From NCBI RefSeq assembly GCF_029891575.1, contig NZ_JARZHF010000001.1:248001-312000 (forward strand): a stretch of DNA of 64,000 nucleotides, in the 5' to 3' direction. Each line of letters begins with the position of its first letter. The first letter of the stretch is position 1. The DNA comes from Salipaludibacillus daqingensis. GTDB lineage: Bacteria; Bacillota; Bacilli; Bacillales; Salisediminibacteriaceae. Below the pieces are notes generated by a model. That model made no database searches, was not told where the DNA came from, and saw only the letters and a list, made by a program, of their open reading frames with translations. Of this stretch, positions 45,221-55,171 are shown piece after piece. Made by a program: the position numbers and the translations under genes.

Positions 45221-46132
45221 ATGAAAAAAAATCAATTAGGAACATCGCAATTATATGTATCTGAGATCGGATTAGGCTGTATGTCCTTATCAGAAGACCA
45301 CAAAACAAATAAAAGCATCATTGACGAAGCAATTGATAGAGGTATCAATTATTTCGATACAGCTGATTTATATCAGTTTGGGTTTAATGAAGAAACTGTT
45401 GGTAAGGCGTTGAAAGGAAAAAGAAACGACATCATTCTTGCATCAAAAGGTGGAAATGAATGGGGGAGTGGAATTGATGGATGGCGATGGAACCCAAGAA
45501 AGAGCTACATAAAAGAAGCTCTAAAAAATTCTTTAAAGCGGTTAGATGTGGATTATCTTGACCTTTACCAATTACACGGGGGAACAATTGATGACCCTAT
45601 CGATGAAGTTATTGAAGCGTTTGACGAACTAGTTGAAGAAGGTACGGTACGCTATTATGGCATCTCTTCTATCCGTCCAAACGTGATTAAGCAATTTGCC
45701 GAAAAATCACAAATAATAAGTGTGATGATGCAGTATAGTCTGTTGGATAGACGACCTGAAGAATGGTTTTCATTATTCGAAAAACATGACATTTCTGTTA
45801 TTGCTCGTGGGCCAGTTGCCAAAGGACTTTTAACAAATAATTTCAAAAATAAAATTAGTGACAAAGGTTATCTAGATTATACAAAACAAGAACTCGAAAA
45901 TATATTACCTGAACTAAGTAACATAGCTGCAGATAAAGGAATGACAATGCAACAAATGGCATTAAGATATATTATAGACCAAACTCCTGTTTCAACAGCT
46001 ATTACAGGTGCGAGTAAACGTTCACAAATCATTGATAACGTTCAAAGTGCCGAAGCATCGACACTTTCTAAAGAGTTCGTGGAAAATATACAAGCGATCG
46101 TAAAGAAAACGACTTACGAAAATCATCGATAA
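45221..46132 (+). CDS. yqkF: Aldo/keto reductase
   Basis: 303 residues, NADPH-dependent TIM-barrel oxidoreductase. Catalytic tetrad visible: Asp and Tyr in FDTADLYQFG, Lys in ILASKGGN, His in YQLHGG; the C-terminal cofactor loop is GASKRSQI. Resembles B. subtilis YqkF (AKR11-type). Substrate unknown. Divergent from nudF, as expected for yqkF. Confidence 0.9.
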   Translation: MKKNQLGTSQLYVSEIGLGCMSLSEDHKTNKSIIDEAIDRGINYFDTADLYQFGFNEETVGKALKGKRNDIILASKGGNEWGSGIDGWRWNPRKSYIKEALKNSLKRLDVDYLDLYQLHGGTIDDPIDEVIEAFDELVEEGTVRYYGISSIRPNVIKQFAEKSQIISVMMQYSLLDRRPEEWFSLFEKHDISVIARGPVAKGLLTNNFKNKISDKGYLDYTKQELENILPELSNIAADKGMTMQQMALRYIIDQTPVSTAITGASKRSQIIDNVQSAEASTLSKEFVENIQAIVKKTTYENHR

Positions 46133-46139
46133 TCTTAAC

Positions 46140-46172
46140 AAGGTCTCAAGGTATAAACTTGAGACCTTGTTT
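46140..46172 (+). terminator. Terminator after the aldo/keto reductase gene
   Basis: AAGGTCTCAAG / CTTGAGACCTT stem, then TGTTTATTTT. Confidence 0.8.
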
Positions 46173-46441
46173 ATTTTGGGGAGGAAGGGGTAACCCTCAT
46201 TTACTTCCTTTCATTTGTGCGATCCTCTCGCTCCGAGTACAATGACTATCCTTTCCTTCCTTTCCCCATTCTCTTCCATCCAGAAAGTCTATTAACTCTT
46301 TTATTCCCGCTATTCAAAGAGAAATTTATAGCAAAAGACCTTATTCTATCTTAAGAAATACTTGGCTAATCGCTATAACTTGGCGAAAGCCTTCGTTTTT
46401 TATACTTTAGCCCTTTAACAAATTTAAACTTTCTAAAAGCA
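46173..46441. other. Intergenic region, no gene seen
   Basis: Pyrimidine-rich stretch between two convergent genes. No open frame with a ribosome site and no clear RNA structure. Confidence 0.5.
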
Positions 46442-46478
46442 TAAAAAGCCAGATCTCAAAAATGAGATCTGGCTTTCC
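46442..46478 (-). terminator. Terminator of the TlpA-like gene
   Basis: AAAGCCAGATCTCA / TGAGATCTGGCTTT stem, T run on the minus strand. It lies about 90 bp beyond the stop codon. Confidence 0.85.
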
Positions 46479-46565
46479 ACTTGTATCATATTTAGGTGAT
46501 GTTGAACAAACCTATTCTTTCAAAACGCTCTTTGCTGTTTCACTCTAATAGCTGATATTTTCCTG

Positions 46566-47216
46566 TTAAGAAGTTTGCTCCTCTTCATAGCTCCTCTTCA
46601 CATCAAGATAATAGTTTTCTAATAGTTCATAGTTGATAAACCCTTGTCTTCGCACAGCCACTCGACCATCTGGATCGATAATATATGTTGTTGGCATCAC
46701 AAGTATCTCATAATCTCGAAGAATTATTTCATTTTCATCCAATGCTGTATAAAAAGGGATATTAAAATCATCGACAAATTGCTGTACATCATCCATATTT
46801 CGTTCTTGTGTCGTCATATTAACCCCGATCATCTCGACACCTTCATCTTCATATTTTTCGTAAAAATCAATAAAATCAGGCATTTCGTCACGGCAAGGTG
46901 GGCACCATGTTGCCCACATATTTACAACAACATAGTTACCTCGAAAATCAGATAAGGTAATTGGATCTTCACTTTCTAAATTAGCTAAAGTAAAATCTTT
47001 TGCCATCATTCCAGGTGTGGTTCCTTCTTCATCTTTTGGATCATACTCTTCAAATTCATCACTTCCTAGATCCCTCTCAACACCACCAGTATTCAAATAC
47101 TCATCTAATAGCTCTTGATTGTGATTCGCTTCCCGTTGATTATCATAAACAACAAATGCTCCAACCCCTATAGCAGCAATGAAAATAGCGATACTAAACC
47201 ATTGTTTCGCTTGCAT
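46566..47216 (-). CDS. Membrane-anchored TlpA/ResA-like thioredoxin
   Basis: 216 residues. N-terminal signal anchor (about 7-24), an acidic linker to about 70, then a TlpA-like thioredoxin domain with active site Cys105-Pro-Pro-Cys108 (WATWCPPC) and cis-Pro MPTTYIID. Extracytoplasmic thiol-disulfide reductase; candidates for its role are cytochrome c or spore-envelope protein maturation (ResA and StoA are the Bacillus paralogues). ATG 47216 is preferred over GTG 47222, whose distance to AAGGA is short. Confidence 0.88.
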   Translation of the reverse strand: MQAKQWFSIAIFIAAIGVGAFVVYDNQREANHNQELLDEYLNTGGVERDLGSDEFEEYDPKDEEGTTPGMMAKDFTLANLESEDPITLSDFRGNYVVVNMWATWCPPCRDEMPDFIDFYEKYEDEGVEMIGVNMTTQERNMDDVQQFVDDFNIPFYTALDENEIILRDYEILVMPTTYIIDPDGRVAVRRQGFINYELLENYYLDVKRSYEEEQTS

Positions 47217-47222
47217 AATCAC

Positions 47223-47640
47223 ATCTTCCTTCCCATCAAATTAGCTTGTAATTCTAATCATTGTAGTTATTTAATCATGTCTCATTAATTTATTCATATA
47301 AATAAAACAAGCTATATTATCCTTCAGATTTTCACTCTAATTATAAGCATTTACGATCATTTTTTAAAGAATGATGCTTTTTTTAAAATAACTATACTTT
47401 ATTACCTTAAGCTTTGGTAAAATAACAAATGGTAGATTAGATGAGATTAACTTCCATGCCATCACAATAAAAAGATGCTTAGGCAATGTCTTCATTCAAG
47501 ACCATACCACCATTCATACAATAAAGCATTCGTTAGCCTATTCATACTATCTTATCTCATCAATCCAGTTTTTCGATTTTTAATATCATTATAATGAAAA
47601 ATAATGAACAACCTATTTAGCTTATGAGAGGAAGATCACA
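47223..47640. other. AT-rich intergenic region, no gene seen
   Basis: 418 bp between two divergent genes. No coding frame or strong structure; both promoters must be inside. Confidence 0.5.
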
Positions 47641-48471
47641 TTGACATTATTTGAAGCAATTGTTTTTGGCATCATTCAAGGGATTACAGAATTTCTCCCT
47701 GTATCAAGTACGGCTCATATCGTCATAACGCAGTTGGTATTTGGATATACATTTCCTGGACTGGCTTTTGAAATCTATTTACATCTTGCCTCTGTACTAG
47801 CAGTAGTCATGTATTTTTGGAAAGACCTTTGGAATGTAATTGAAGGATTTTTCAAATTTATTGTTAAACGATCAAATGAAGATCGAGTTCAGTTTTATTT
47901 TGGAGTGTATATCCTTATTGCAACAGTCATTACTGGTATTTTAGGAAAACTATTATCTGATAGTATAGGAGACGGTTTAAAATCACCTGCTATGATTGCT
48001 GGTGCTCTTACAGTCACTGGTTTTGCCCTTATTTTTATTGAGAGATTTCACAAAACTGGTCAAAAAGACGAATCTTCCATGACAGTCGTTGATGCAATTA
48101 TCGTTGGATTAGGACAAACATTAGCTGTGATCCCAGGAATATCAAGATCGGGATCCACTCTTGTCATATCATTGTTAGTAGGATTAAATAGAGAAACGGC
48201 AGTACGCTATTCTTTTTTATTAGCGATCCCTGTCATTCTTGGTTCCAGCGTTTTGGCTCTAGATGATTTCTCAGCAGAAATGCTTGCTTACATTGGACCA
48301 CTTAATCTATTCGTATCCTTTATCGTTACGTTTTTCTTTTCTATTCTTGGTATCATTTGGTTAATCCAATTTTTAAAACAAAGCAAGTTAATCTATTTTG
48401 CCATCTATTGTTTTATTGTTGCCATTCTCGTATATACGATGATAGATCCTGAAACGATTATCGACATTTAA
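47641..48471 (+). CDS. uppP: Undecaprenyl-diphosphatase
   Basis: 276-residue integral membrane protein (BacA family) that recycles the lipid carrier of cell-wall synthesis. Signature segments: GITEFLPVSSTAHIVI near the N-terminus and IPGISRSGSTLVISLL. About eight membrane helices. TTG start, AGAGGAAG 6-7 nt upstream. Confidence 0.95.
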   Translation: MTLFEAIVFGIIQGITEFLPVSSTAHIVITQLVFGYTFPGLAFEIYLHLASVLAVVMYFWKDLWNVIEGFFKFIVKRSNEDRVQFYFGVYILIATVITGILGKLLSDSIGDGLKSPAMIAGALTVTGFALIFIERFHKTGQKDESSMTVVDAIIVGLGQTLAVIPGISRSGSTLVISLLVGLNRETAVRYSFLLAIPVILGSSVLALDDFSAEMLAYIGPLNLFVSFIVTFFFSILGIIWLIQFLKQSKLIYFAIYCFIVAILVYTMIDPETIIDI

Positions 48472-48683
48472 AACTTATGCTAGTTATTGTTCGCTAGAAA
48501 ATCTATTAATCAACAAAGTAAAAATTACTATTCATATGTTCATTTTAGAAGCCCGCAGTTTAAAAATCTACGGGTTTTCTTTCATCTATGTTACATCTTC
48601 TTAAAACTAATTTACGTCGTCGCTAACCTCTGCTAGAATGATTCACAGCTAATACTATTTTAATAAGAAGTCGAGGTCTATCT

Positions 48684-49730
48684 ATGAAGAATAATAAAGG
48701 TACTCTTATTGGCAAGGACTTATTAGGCCTTGGTTTACTATTTTTATTTCTACTCCTATTTCTATTTAGTGAACAAGTGAGTACAAGTGAACAAATGGAA
48801 TCTCTTCCAAATGCCATGGTCAATGTAAATACCATTTTTCTTAGTATCGTCATTGAAGCCATTCCATTTATTTTACTTGGGGTATTTATTTCAGCCCTTA
48901 TACAAATGTATGTATCAGAAGAGACAATTCAACGCTTTTTACCTAAAAATGCTGTTGCTGCATTGGTTCCAGCTGCAATGCTCGGTGCGATTATTCCTTT
49001 ATGTGAGTGTGCCATTGTCCCTGTCGTAAGGCGTCTTATACGGAAAGGCATGCCTCTGCACGTTGGAGTCGTATTTCTTGTAGCGGCACCGATTTTAAAC
49101 CCAGTTGTTTTTGCATCCACTTTTTTTGCTTTTCGAAATAATCCCACCATTCTTTACTCAAGAATGGGACTAGCTTTTGTATTATCGATTATTATTGGGG
49201 CGATCATATTAAAGTTATTTAAAAATAAACCGGATCAACTTCGGCAAACGGCTAATATGTCCTTAGCTAGTCATCACGTTCATGTTGAAGGAATTCAACC
49301 TCAGCGAAAAAAAGCAACCATCTTAACACAAGTTCGAGACACCCTTTACCATGCTGTAGACGAATTTTTTATGATGGGAAAGTATTTGATCTTAGGCGCG
49401 TTTATCGCGGCATTATTTCAAACATTTCTCGACAGAAGTTTACTTGAAACAATTGGATCAAATGAATATTCGTCAACAGTCGTAATGATGGTTTTTGCAT
49501 ACCTTCTATCCTTATGTTCTGAAGCTGATGCATTTGTTGCATCATCATTCGGAAATCAGTTTACAGATCAATCATTGGTTGCTTTCTTAGTTTATGGACC
49601 TATGTTAGATTTAAAAAATACATTTATGCTATTTGCATTCTTTAAAGCAAGATTTGTTATCGCATTTATGATTATTGTTACATTTATTGTATTCGTTTCT
49701 GTTTTGTTATTATTCGGTTGGATATTGTAA
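48684..49730 (+). CDS. ycgR: YcgR-like permease (UPF0718/DUF318)
   Basis: 348 residues, about eight membrane helices in two halves. Family motifs CECAIVPVVRRLIRKGMPLH (first half) and LCSEADAFVASSF (second half), whose Cys residues may bind metal. Paired with a DUF1980/TIGR03943 protein 57 bp downstream, as ycgR-ycgQ in B. subtilis. Substrate unproven; family members often stand in zinc-related neighbourhoods. Confidence 0.88.
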   Translation: MKNNKGTLIGKDLLGLGLLFLFLLLFLFSEQVSTSEQMESLPNAMVNVNTIFLSIVIEAIPFILLGVFISALIQMYVSEETIQRFLPKNAVAALVPAAMLGAIIPLCECAIVPVVRRLIRKGMPLHVGVVFLVAAPILNPVVFASTFFAFRNNPTILYSRMGLAFVLSIIIGAIILKLFKNKPDQLRQTANMSLASHHVHVEGIQPQRKKATILTQVRDTLYHAVDEFFMMGKYLILGAFIAALFQTFLDRSLLETIGSNEYSSTVVMMVFAYLLSLCSEADAFVASSFGNQFTDQSLVAFLVYGPMLDLKNTFMLFAFFKARFVIAFMIIVTFIVFVSVLLLFGWIL

Positions 49731-49787
49731 TGAATTTTCGATTAAAACAACGATACTATGATACTTTTCTTAAAGGAGGGCTTTCCA

Positions 49788-50777
49788 TTGAAACCATATG
49801 ATCATTCCTTTCATGCCTTTATTCAAGGCATCATTCTCATTGGATTCGCTTTACTCATGCTCGGATTGATTTTGTCAGGGAATATTGTTTATTATATTGC
49901 TCCTACAATGATGCCGTTCATCTACTTTTCCATGACTACATTTTTCTTTTTAGGTATCGTACAAGTTTTTCGCAGCACAAAAAAAGAAGATGACCATGAC
50001 CACGACCATACAGCTTGTAACTGCGAACACGATCACCAAATTAATGGCCCGCCATGGGTAAAGGTAATGATTTATAGCATCTTTATTCTTCCTGTTATTT
50101 TCGGATTTGCTCTTCCTGATCGAGGGCTAGATAGTTCTGTCGCTGCTAACCGTGGCATGCAACTTGGTTCTGGAATTAATGAGGAAATTTCTAAAAAGAG
50201 TGCGAATAAAAAAGAAACAGTAGAGAGTTCAGACAGTGAAGAAGAAGTGTCTCGTGTCGATGATTATTTAGACGATCCAGAAGGGTATATCGACAGTTTA
50301 GGCTCAAGCTCTGACGATCTACAAGATGAAGATCACTATGTCATCGAAGATTTATACGATGAAGAATGGTTTGATGACTATTATGTTGAACTAGCAGAAG
50401 AAATGATGGACGAAGATATCATCGTTGTCACAGAAAAAAACTATTTAGATATGATGACTATCTTTGATCTTTATTTAGATAAATTTATAGGAAAAGAAAT
50501 TGAAATTGCTGGCTTCACCTTTCGCGAGCGAGATTTTGATAGCAATCAAATTGTTGCTGCTCGTTTTTCTATGACTTGCTGTACAGCTGATGCTGGAGTT
50601 TATGGAACGTTAATCGAGTCAAGTGAAGCAGAAAATTACGATGATGATACGTGGATTTCAGCAAGTGGAACGATTGAAAAAGATGAATACAACGGTCAAA
50701 CCGTTCCTGTTATTACAAACGCAACAATTTTTGAAATTGAAGAACCAGATAGTCCTTACGTTTATCCAAGTTTTTAA
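49788..50777 (+). CDS. ycgQ: YcgQ-like DUF1980/TIGR03943 protein
   Basis: 329 residues. Two N-terminal membrane helices, then a cytoplasmic or exposed loop very rich in His/Asp/Cys (DDHDHDHTACNCEHDHQ, a likely metal-binding stretch), a third helix (IYSIFILPVIFGFAL), a strongly acidic linker, and a conserved C-terminal domain with RFSMTCCTADAGVYG. TTG 49788 is chosen by AAAGGAGG 8 nt upstream. Presumed partner of the YcgR-like permease. Confidence 0.85.
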   Translation: MKPYDHSFHAFIQGIILIGFALLMLGLILSGNIVYYIAPTMMPFIYFSMTTFFFLGIVQVFRSTKKEDDHDHDHTACNCEHDHQINGPPWVKVMIYSIFILPVIFGFALPDRGLDSSVAANRGMQLGSGINEEISKKSANKKETVESSDSEEEVSRVDDYLDDPEGYIDSLGSSSDDLQDEDHYVIEDLYDEEWFDDYYVELAEEMMDEDIIVVTEKNYLDMMTIFDLYLDKFIGKEIEIAGFTFRERDFDSNQIVAARFSMTCCTADAGVYGTLIESSEAENYDDDTWISASGTIEKDEYNGQTVPVITNATIFEIEEPDSPYVYPSF

Positions 50778-50860
50778 TAGAAACTCACAGCAACTTAGAT
50801 GACTATACGACTTGTTTCCAAGATATTTGATAAAAGATTTAAAATAATGCACACAAAAGG

Positions 50861-50961
50861 TTTGCCTTTCACCAGAATGTCGGTGAAAGGCAAAGACAAG
50901 GTTTATAATGATATAGGGTTCGCACTTCTGGCGGTGAACTTAAGGAAGAACACCGCCAGAA
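50861..50961. repeat. Two successive strong hairpins
   Basis: TTTGCCTTTCACC / GGTGAAAGGCAAA (50861-50894) and TTCTGGCGGTG / CACCGCCAGAA (50926-50961). Neither has a T tract directly after it. A third hairpin follows at 50985. They lie between convergent ycgQ and the PTS gene. Confidence 0.6.
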
Positions 50962-50984
50962 CAAAATCCTTTTTATAATCAAAC

Positions 50985-51031
50985 AAAACGCATCCGACTA
51001 TCAGTTTTGATAATCGGACGCGTTTTTTTAC
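50985..51031. terminator. Bidirectional terminator between ycgQ and PTS IIA
   Basis: AACGCATCCGACTATCA / TGATAATCGGACGCGTT with two mismatched pairs, A/T tracts on both sides. Confidence 0.8.
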
Positions 51032-51047
51032 TATTATTGCATTATCA

Positions 51048-51575
51048 TTACTTTGTTGTAATTGTCATGATAGTTGTTTCTCCAGCAGTTGCTTGTTGAT
51101 TTTCTTGTTTATCAATATTACTTACAATATCTCCATTCGTAATTATCACAGGTGTAATGGTACTCTCTGCTTTCTCATTCACTAAGTCCATATCAAATTC
51201 AATCAGTTTATCACCTTTTGCGACTTTATCTCCTTCTTTCACAAAAGATTTAAAGCCTTCTCCTTGCATGTTAACAGTTTCAATTCCAATGTGAATTAGA
51301 ATTTCAATCCCATTGACTGTTTTAATACCGACAGCATGTTTGGTTGGGAATAATTGCATGATCTCTCCGTGGACTGGAGACACAATCACACCTTCTGATG
51401 GTTTAATAGCAAGACCATCTCCCATCATTTTTTCTGCAAAGGTAGGATCAGGAACTTCAGACAATGAAACAACCTCTCCTGTTGCAGGACTTGCTAATAC
51501 ATCTTTTCCATCCGCTTCTGGCATTTCAACTGTTTTAGCTTCTTTCTTATCTAAACCAAATAATTTTTTAAGCAT
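51048..51575 (-). CDS. PTS glucose-type IIA protein
   Basis: 175-residue stand-alone EIIA(Glc) domain (YpqE/Crr-like). Conserved His in FPTKHAVGI and the phosphorylated His in ILIHIGIETV. It accepts phosphate from HPr and passes it to a IIB domain. AAAGGTGA upstream decides ATG 51575; the longer frame to 51641 is not used. The sugar-specific partner is not in the window. Confidence 0.92.
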   Translation of the reverse strand: MLKKLFGLDKKEAKTVEMPEADGKDVLASPATGEVVSLSEVPDPTFAEKMMGDGLAIKPSEGVIVSPVHGEIMQLFPTKHAVGIKTVNGIEILIHIGIETVNMQGEGFKSFVKEGDKVAKGDKLIEFDMDLVNEKAESTITPVIITNGDIVSNIDKQENQQATAGETTIMTITTK

Positions 51576-51765
51576 TATTATCACCTTTCCTGTTCGTATT
51601 CTTGTATGTACACGTTCCACGTTAAAGCATATTCTAAACAAAAAAAAACCCTATGTAAACCTCTAACATCATTTGTCATCAGATTGTAGCATTTTCACTA
51701 TTTGGTCCCTCCCCTTAAACACGAATAATATTTAATTATTATTGATATTCATTCGTAAAAAAGAC

Positions 51766-51793
51766 TTGATTCACTATAAACATATGATATAAT
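51766..51793 (+). promoter_or_regulatory. Promoter of xpt
   Basis: TTGATT (51766-51771), 16 nt, TATAAT (51788-51793). It precedes the guanine aptamer by about 25 nt. Confidence 0.6.
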
Positions 51794-51818
51794 CAATCCA
51801 TCTTCACCAAAAACACAT

Positions 51819-51889
51819 TACTCGTATAACTGTGAGAATATGGCTCACGAGTCTCTACCAAACAACCATTAATTGTTTGCCTACGAGTG
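51819..51889 (+). promoter_or_regulatory. Guanine riboswitch
   Basis: Purine-type aptamer: P1 ACTCGT / ACGAGT, core ATAA, GTGAG/CTCAC (P2), ATATGG, TCTCTACC, and P3 AAACAA / TTGTTT. The ligand-pairing base before the 3' P1 strand is C (GCC-TACGAG), which specifies guanine or hypoxanthine rather than adenine. Confidence 0.95.
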
Positions 51890-51911
51890 ACAAAAATTGA
51901 GTAGCTTACGG

Positions 51912-51938
51912 ATAGGCAGCACTGCCTTTCTTTTTTTC
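51912..51938 (+). terminator. Small hairpin with T tract in the xpt leader
   Basis: GGCAGCACTGCC-type hairpin (51916-51927) followed by TTTCTTTTTTT. The stem is short; it may be an additional weak terminator or pause site. Confidence 0.35.
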
Positions 51939-51972
51939 CGTACGCTTATTTCATTGATTTCCCTTCATTGAT

Positions 51973-52656
<684 letters not shown>

Positions 52657-52667
52657 GAGTGAAGATT

Positions 52668-54185
52668 ATGTCAGTTAACAAAGTAAATTATCCGTGGTTT
52701 ATAAAAGAAGATATTGATGCTTTTTTTACATTGTTTCAAAATAATTTGGCCAATTTTGTTATTATCGCAGTAACGATGCTCGGATTAGGTTTTCCAGCTT
52801 CTCTTGTTTTTGGCAAAGTCATTCCTGGTGCAGCTGTTGCTGTTATATTCGGAAATATTTATTATGCGTATATGGCTAACCGGTTAGCTAATAAGGAACA
52901 GAGAACCGATGTAACCGCCCTTTCATATGGAATTAGTACTCCTGTTATGTTCATCTTTTTGTTCGGGGTTCTCGTTCCTGCTAACGCCTTTACTGGTGAT
53001 CCAGAATTAGCTTGGAGAATTGCTTTAGCTGCAGCTTTTATCAGTGGGTTGATTGAAGTATTAGCTAGTTTTACTGGTAAATGGTTACAAAGAAACATAC
53101 CGAGAGCAGCGATGCTTGGAGCCTTAGCTGGTGTTGCACTAACCTTTATTGCAGGTGAAATGCTGTTTACTTCTTTTGAAATGCCTGTTGTCGGTTTGTT
53201 TGTTTTAGCGGTGATTCTTATTGGAATTGTTGGAAAAGTTGCTTTGCCTTTTCGAATTCCAGCTTCCCTTTTTGCAATGATCATTGGAACCGGATTGGCT
53301 TTTGGTCTTGGTTATGCTGATATTAGTGCAATAAATGAAGGAATGTCTCATTTAGGATTTTATCCTATTCTCCCATCCATTGATGTATTTCAGGGATTCC
53401 AATACTTATTTGGTGCAATGATTGCTCTTCTTGCTGTTATTCTTCCGATCACTATTTATAATGCTGTAGAAACGATGAATAACGTAGAAGCGATGAAAGC
53501 AGAAGGCGATGATTATGATGTAAGAGAGTGTCAAGCTGTTGATGGTATAGGAACGATGATTGGTGCTATATTCGGAGGCATGTTCCCAACTACTGTTTAC
53601 ATTGCCACTGTCGGATCTAAAAAGATGGGCGCTGGTCGTGGCTATAGCTTGTTAAATGCTGGCGTTTTCACAATTGCTGCCTCATTTGGAATCATTGCTG
53701 CCCTTAGTGCAATCATTCCTGTTGCTGTCGTTGCACCTATATTAGTGTTCGTTGGTATTTCCATGGTTTCATCAGCTTTTAGTAATAATAAAGAAAAATA
53801 TTATCCAGCTGTGGCGATAGCCATGCTACCTTATTTTGCAAACTATTTAATGACGAGATTTAATAACCCATCTCCCGAAGCTATTGCTGATTTATCTGCT
53901 GGTATTGTTCCATTAGGACAAGGGGCCATGTTTACAGCAATTATTCTCGGAGCTATTACTGTATTTATTATTGATCATCAATTTCACCGCGCAGCAATTT
54001 TTTCGTTTGCAGGTGCATTTCTGAGCTTTATCGGTCTCATGCATGCCCCTAGCTTAGAGTTTGCAGCAGCCATGGATTTTGCAATCGGATATGCGTTTAT
54101 CGGCATTTTCTTTGGCGCTTATTACTTAAAAGATATTCGAGTTAAAGCTCAATCAAAAGAGAAGGCTGACGCTAAAGCTGCATAA
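52668..54185 (+). CDS. NCS2/SLC23-like purine permease
   Basis: 505-residue membrane protein with about 12-14 helices. It occupies the place of pbuX after xpt, but is longer and its sequence pattern (PWFIKEDIDAFFTLFQNNLAN near the N-terminus in part; GTMIGAIFGGMFPTTVYIATVG) differs from the PbuX/UraA group; it recalls a less studied xanthine/uracil permease subfamily. Control by a guanine riboswitch argues for a purine substrate. AGGAG 8 nt upstream gives ATG 52668. Confidence 0.82.
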   Translation: MSVNKVNYPWFIKEDIDAFFTLFQNNLANFVIIAVTMLGLGFPASLVFGKVIPGAAVAVIFGNIYYAYMANRLANKEQRTDVTALSYGISTPVMFIFLFGVLVPANAFTGDPELAWRIALAAAFISGLIEVLASFTGKWLQRNIPRAAMLGALAGVALTFIAGEMLFTSFEMPVVGLFVLAVILIGIVGKVALPFRIPASLFAMIIGTGLAFGLGYADISAINEGMSHLGFYPILPSIDVFQGFQYLFGAMIALLAVILPITIYNAVETMNNVEAMKAEGDDYDVRECQAVDGIGTMIGAIFGGMFPTTVYIATVGSKKMGAGRGYSLLNAGVFTIAASFGIIAALSAIIPVAVVAPILVFVGISMVSSAFSNNKEKYYPAVAIAMLPYFANYLMTRFNNPSPEAIADLSAGIVPLGQGAMFTAIILGAITVFIIDHQFHRAAIFSFAGAFLSFIGLMHAPSLEFAAAMDFAIGYAFIGIFFGAYYLKDIRVKAQSKEKADAKAA

Positions 54186-54186
54186 C

Positions 54187-54227
54187 GAAAAAGCATCGAC
54201 CTAATTTTGGTCGATGCTTTTTTTACG
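54187..54227. terminator. Terminator after the xpt-permease operon
   Basis: AAAAAGCATCGACC / GGTCGATGCTTTTTTT stem; also suits the convergent HAD gene. Confidence 0.9.
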
Positions 54228-54231
54228 TCTG

Positions 54232-55113
54232 TTATACAGACCTATGAACTTTAGAAATGACCGAGCGTATAGCATCGGCAACACCATCTTCACTATTTGG
54301 TTTAGTAATAATATCACACATATTTTTGATTTCTGTTTCTGCGTTTCCCATAGCTACTGACAAACCTGCTTTTTTCATCATCGATACATCATTGTAATTG
54401 TCTCCAATAGCCATCGTTTGCGCTAATACTGTTCCATATTCCTTTGCTATTATTTCTATTCCTTTCCCTTTTGTAGCTAAGTTGTGAGTGATTTCCAAGT
54501 TGTCTTTTGCTGAAGCACTAATACTTACGTCAAGCTCATTTTCTATTCGCTTTTTTGCTCGCTCTCTTCTTGTTTCATCTTTTGAAAAAGCTAACAATTT
54601 AAATAAATCATATTGCGGGTATTCCAACAATCTTTTGTAATCATTCGTTCGATTCACGGAACCTTCTTGAAATCTTTTTTCAGCTAATTGCATTGCTTCG
54701 TCATAAGAATTAAATTCACCTGTTGTTAACAATAAATCAATAACTAAGTCCAACCCTTGTTTATCATCATTTGTATAGGCACCTTTTGACGTATAAATTT
54801 CAAAATAAATGCTTTCTTCCTTAAGGATTCGATCCATGATGTTAAACTGTTCCATTGATAATGTTTGTTGGTGGATAATTTCTCCATCTTCTTTTCGTAA
54901 ATCCGCTCCATTTACACAAATAAGCGGTAACCTTAAGCCCGCCTCTTTCAAAGGATAAGCAGCTTCGGTATAATCTCTTCCTGTCGCAACAACAACATGG
55001 ATCCCTGCTTTTTGTGCCTCTTTAATTGCGAGAATATTCTCTTTAGAAACCGATCGACCATCATTTAATAAAGTTCCATCCATATCCGTTGCAATCAATT
55101 GTATGTTTGTCAT
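54232..55113 (-). CDS. Cof-type HAD hydrolase
   Basis: 293 residues. HAD superfamily IIB phosphatase: nucleophile motif ATDMDGTLL, Thr in VVATGRD, Lys and the DNYNDVSMM acidic motif at the C-terminus. Sugar- or nucleotide-phosphate phosphatase of unknown substrate. GAGGAGAC upstream. Confidence 0.9.
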   Translation of the reverse strand: MTNIQLIATDMDGTLLNDGRSVSKENILAIKEAQKAGIHVVVATGRDYTEAAYPLKEAGLRLPLICVNGADLRKEDGEIIHQQTLSMEQFNIMDRILKEESIYFEIYTSKGAYTNDDKQGLDLVIDLLLTTGEFNSYDEAMQLAEKRFQEGSVNRTNDYKRLLEYPQYDLFKLLAFSKDETRRERAKKRIENELDVSISASAKDNLEITHNLATKGKGIEIIAKEYGTVLAQTMAIGDNYNDVSMMKKAGLSVAMGNAETEIKNMCDIITKPNSEDGVADAIRSVISKVHRSV

Positions 55114-55171
55114 TTTTCAGTCTCCTCGAAAATCAATATATCGTCGATAGTACGCCACTTTTGAATAAAGA

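Noticed and set aside
52668-54185. PbuX xanthine permease
   Set aside because: Right position, but length and motifs differ from PbuX; only a general NCS2-like call is safe.
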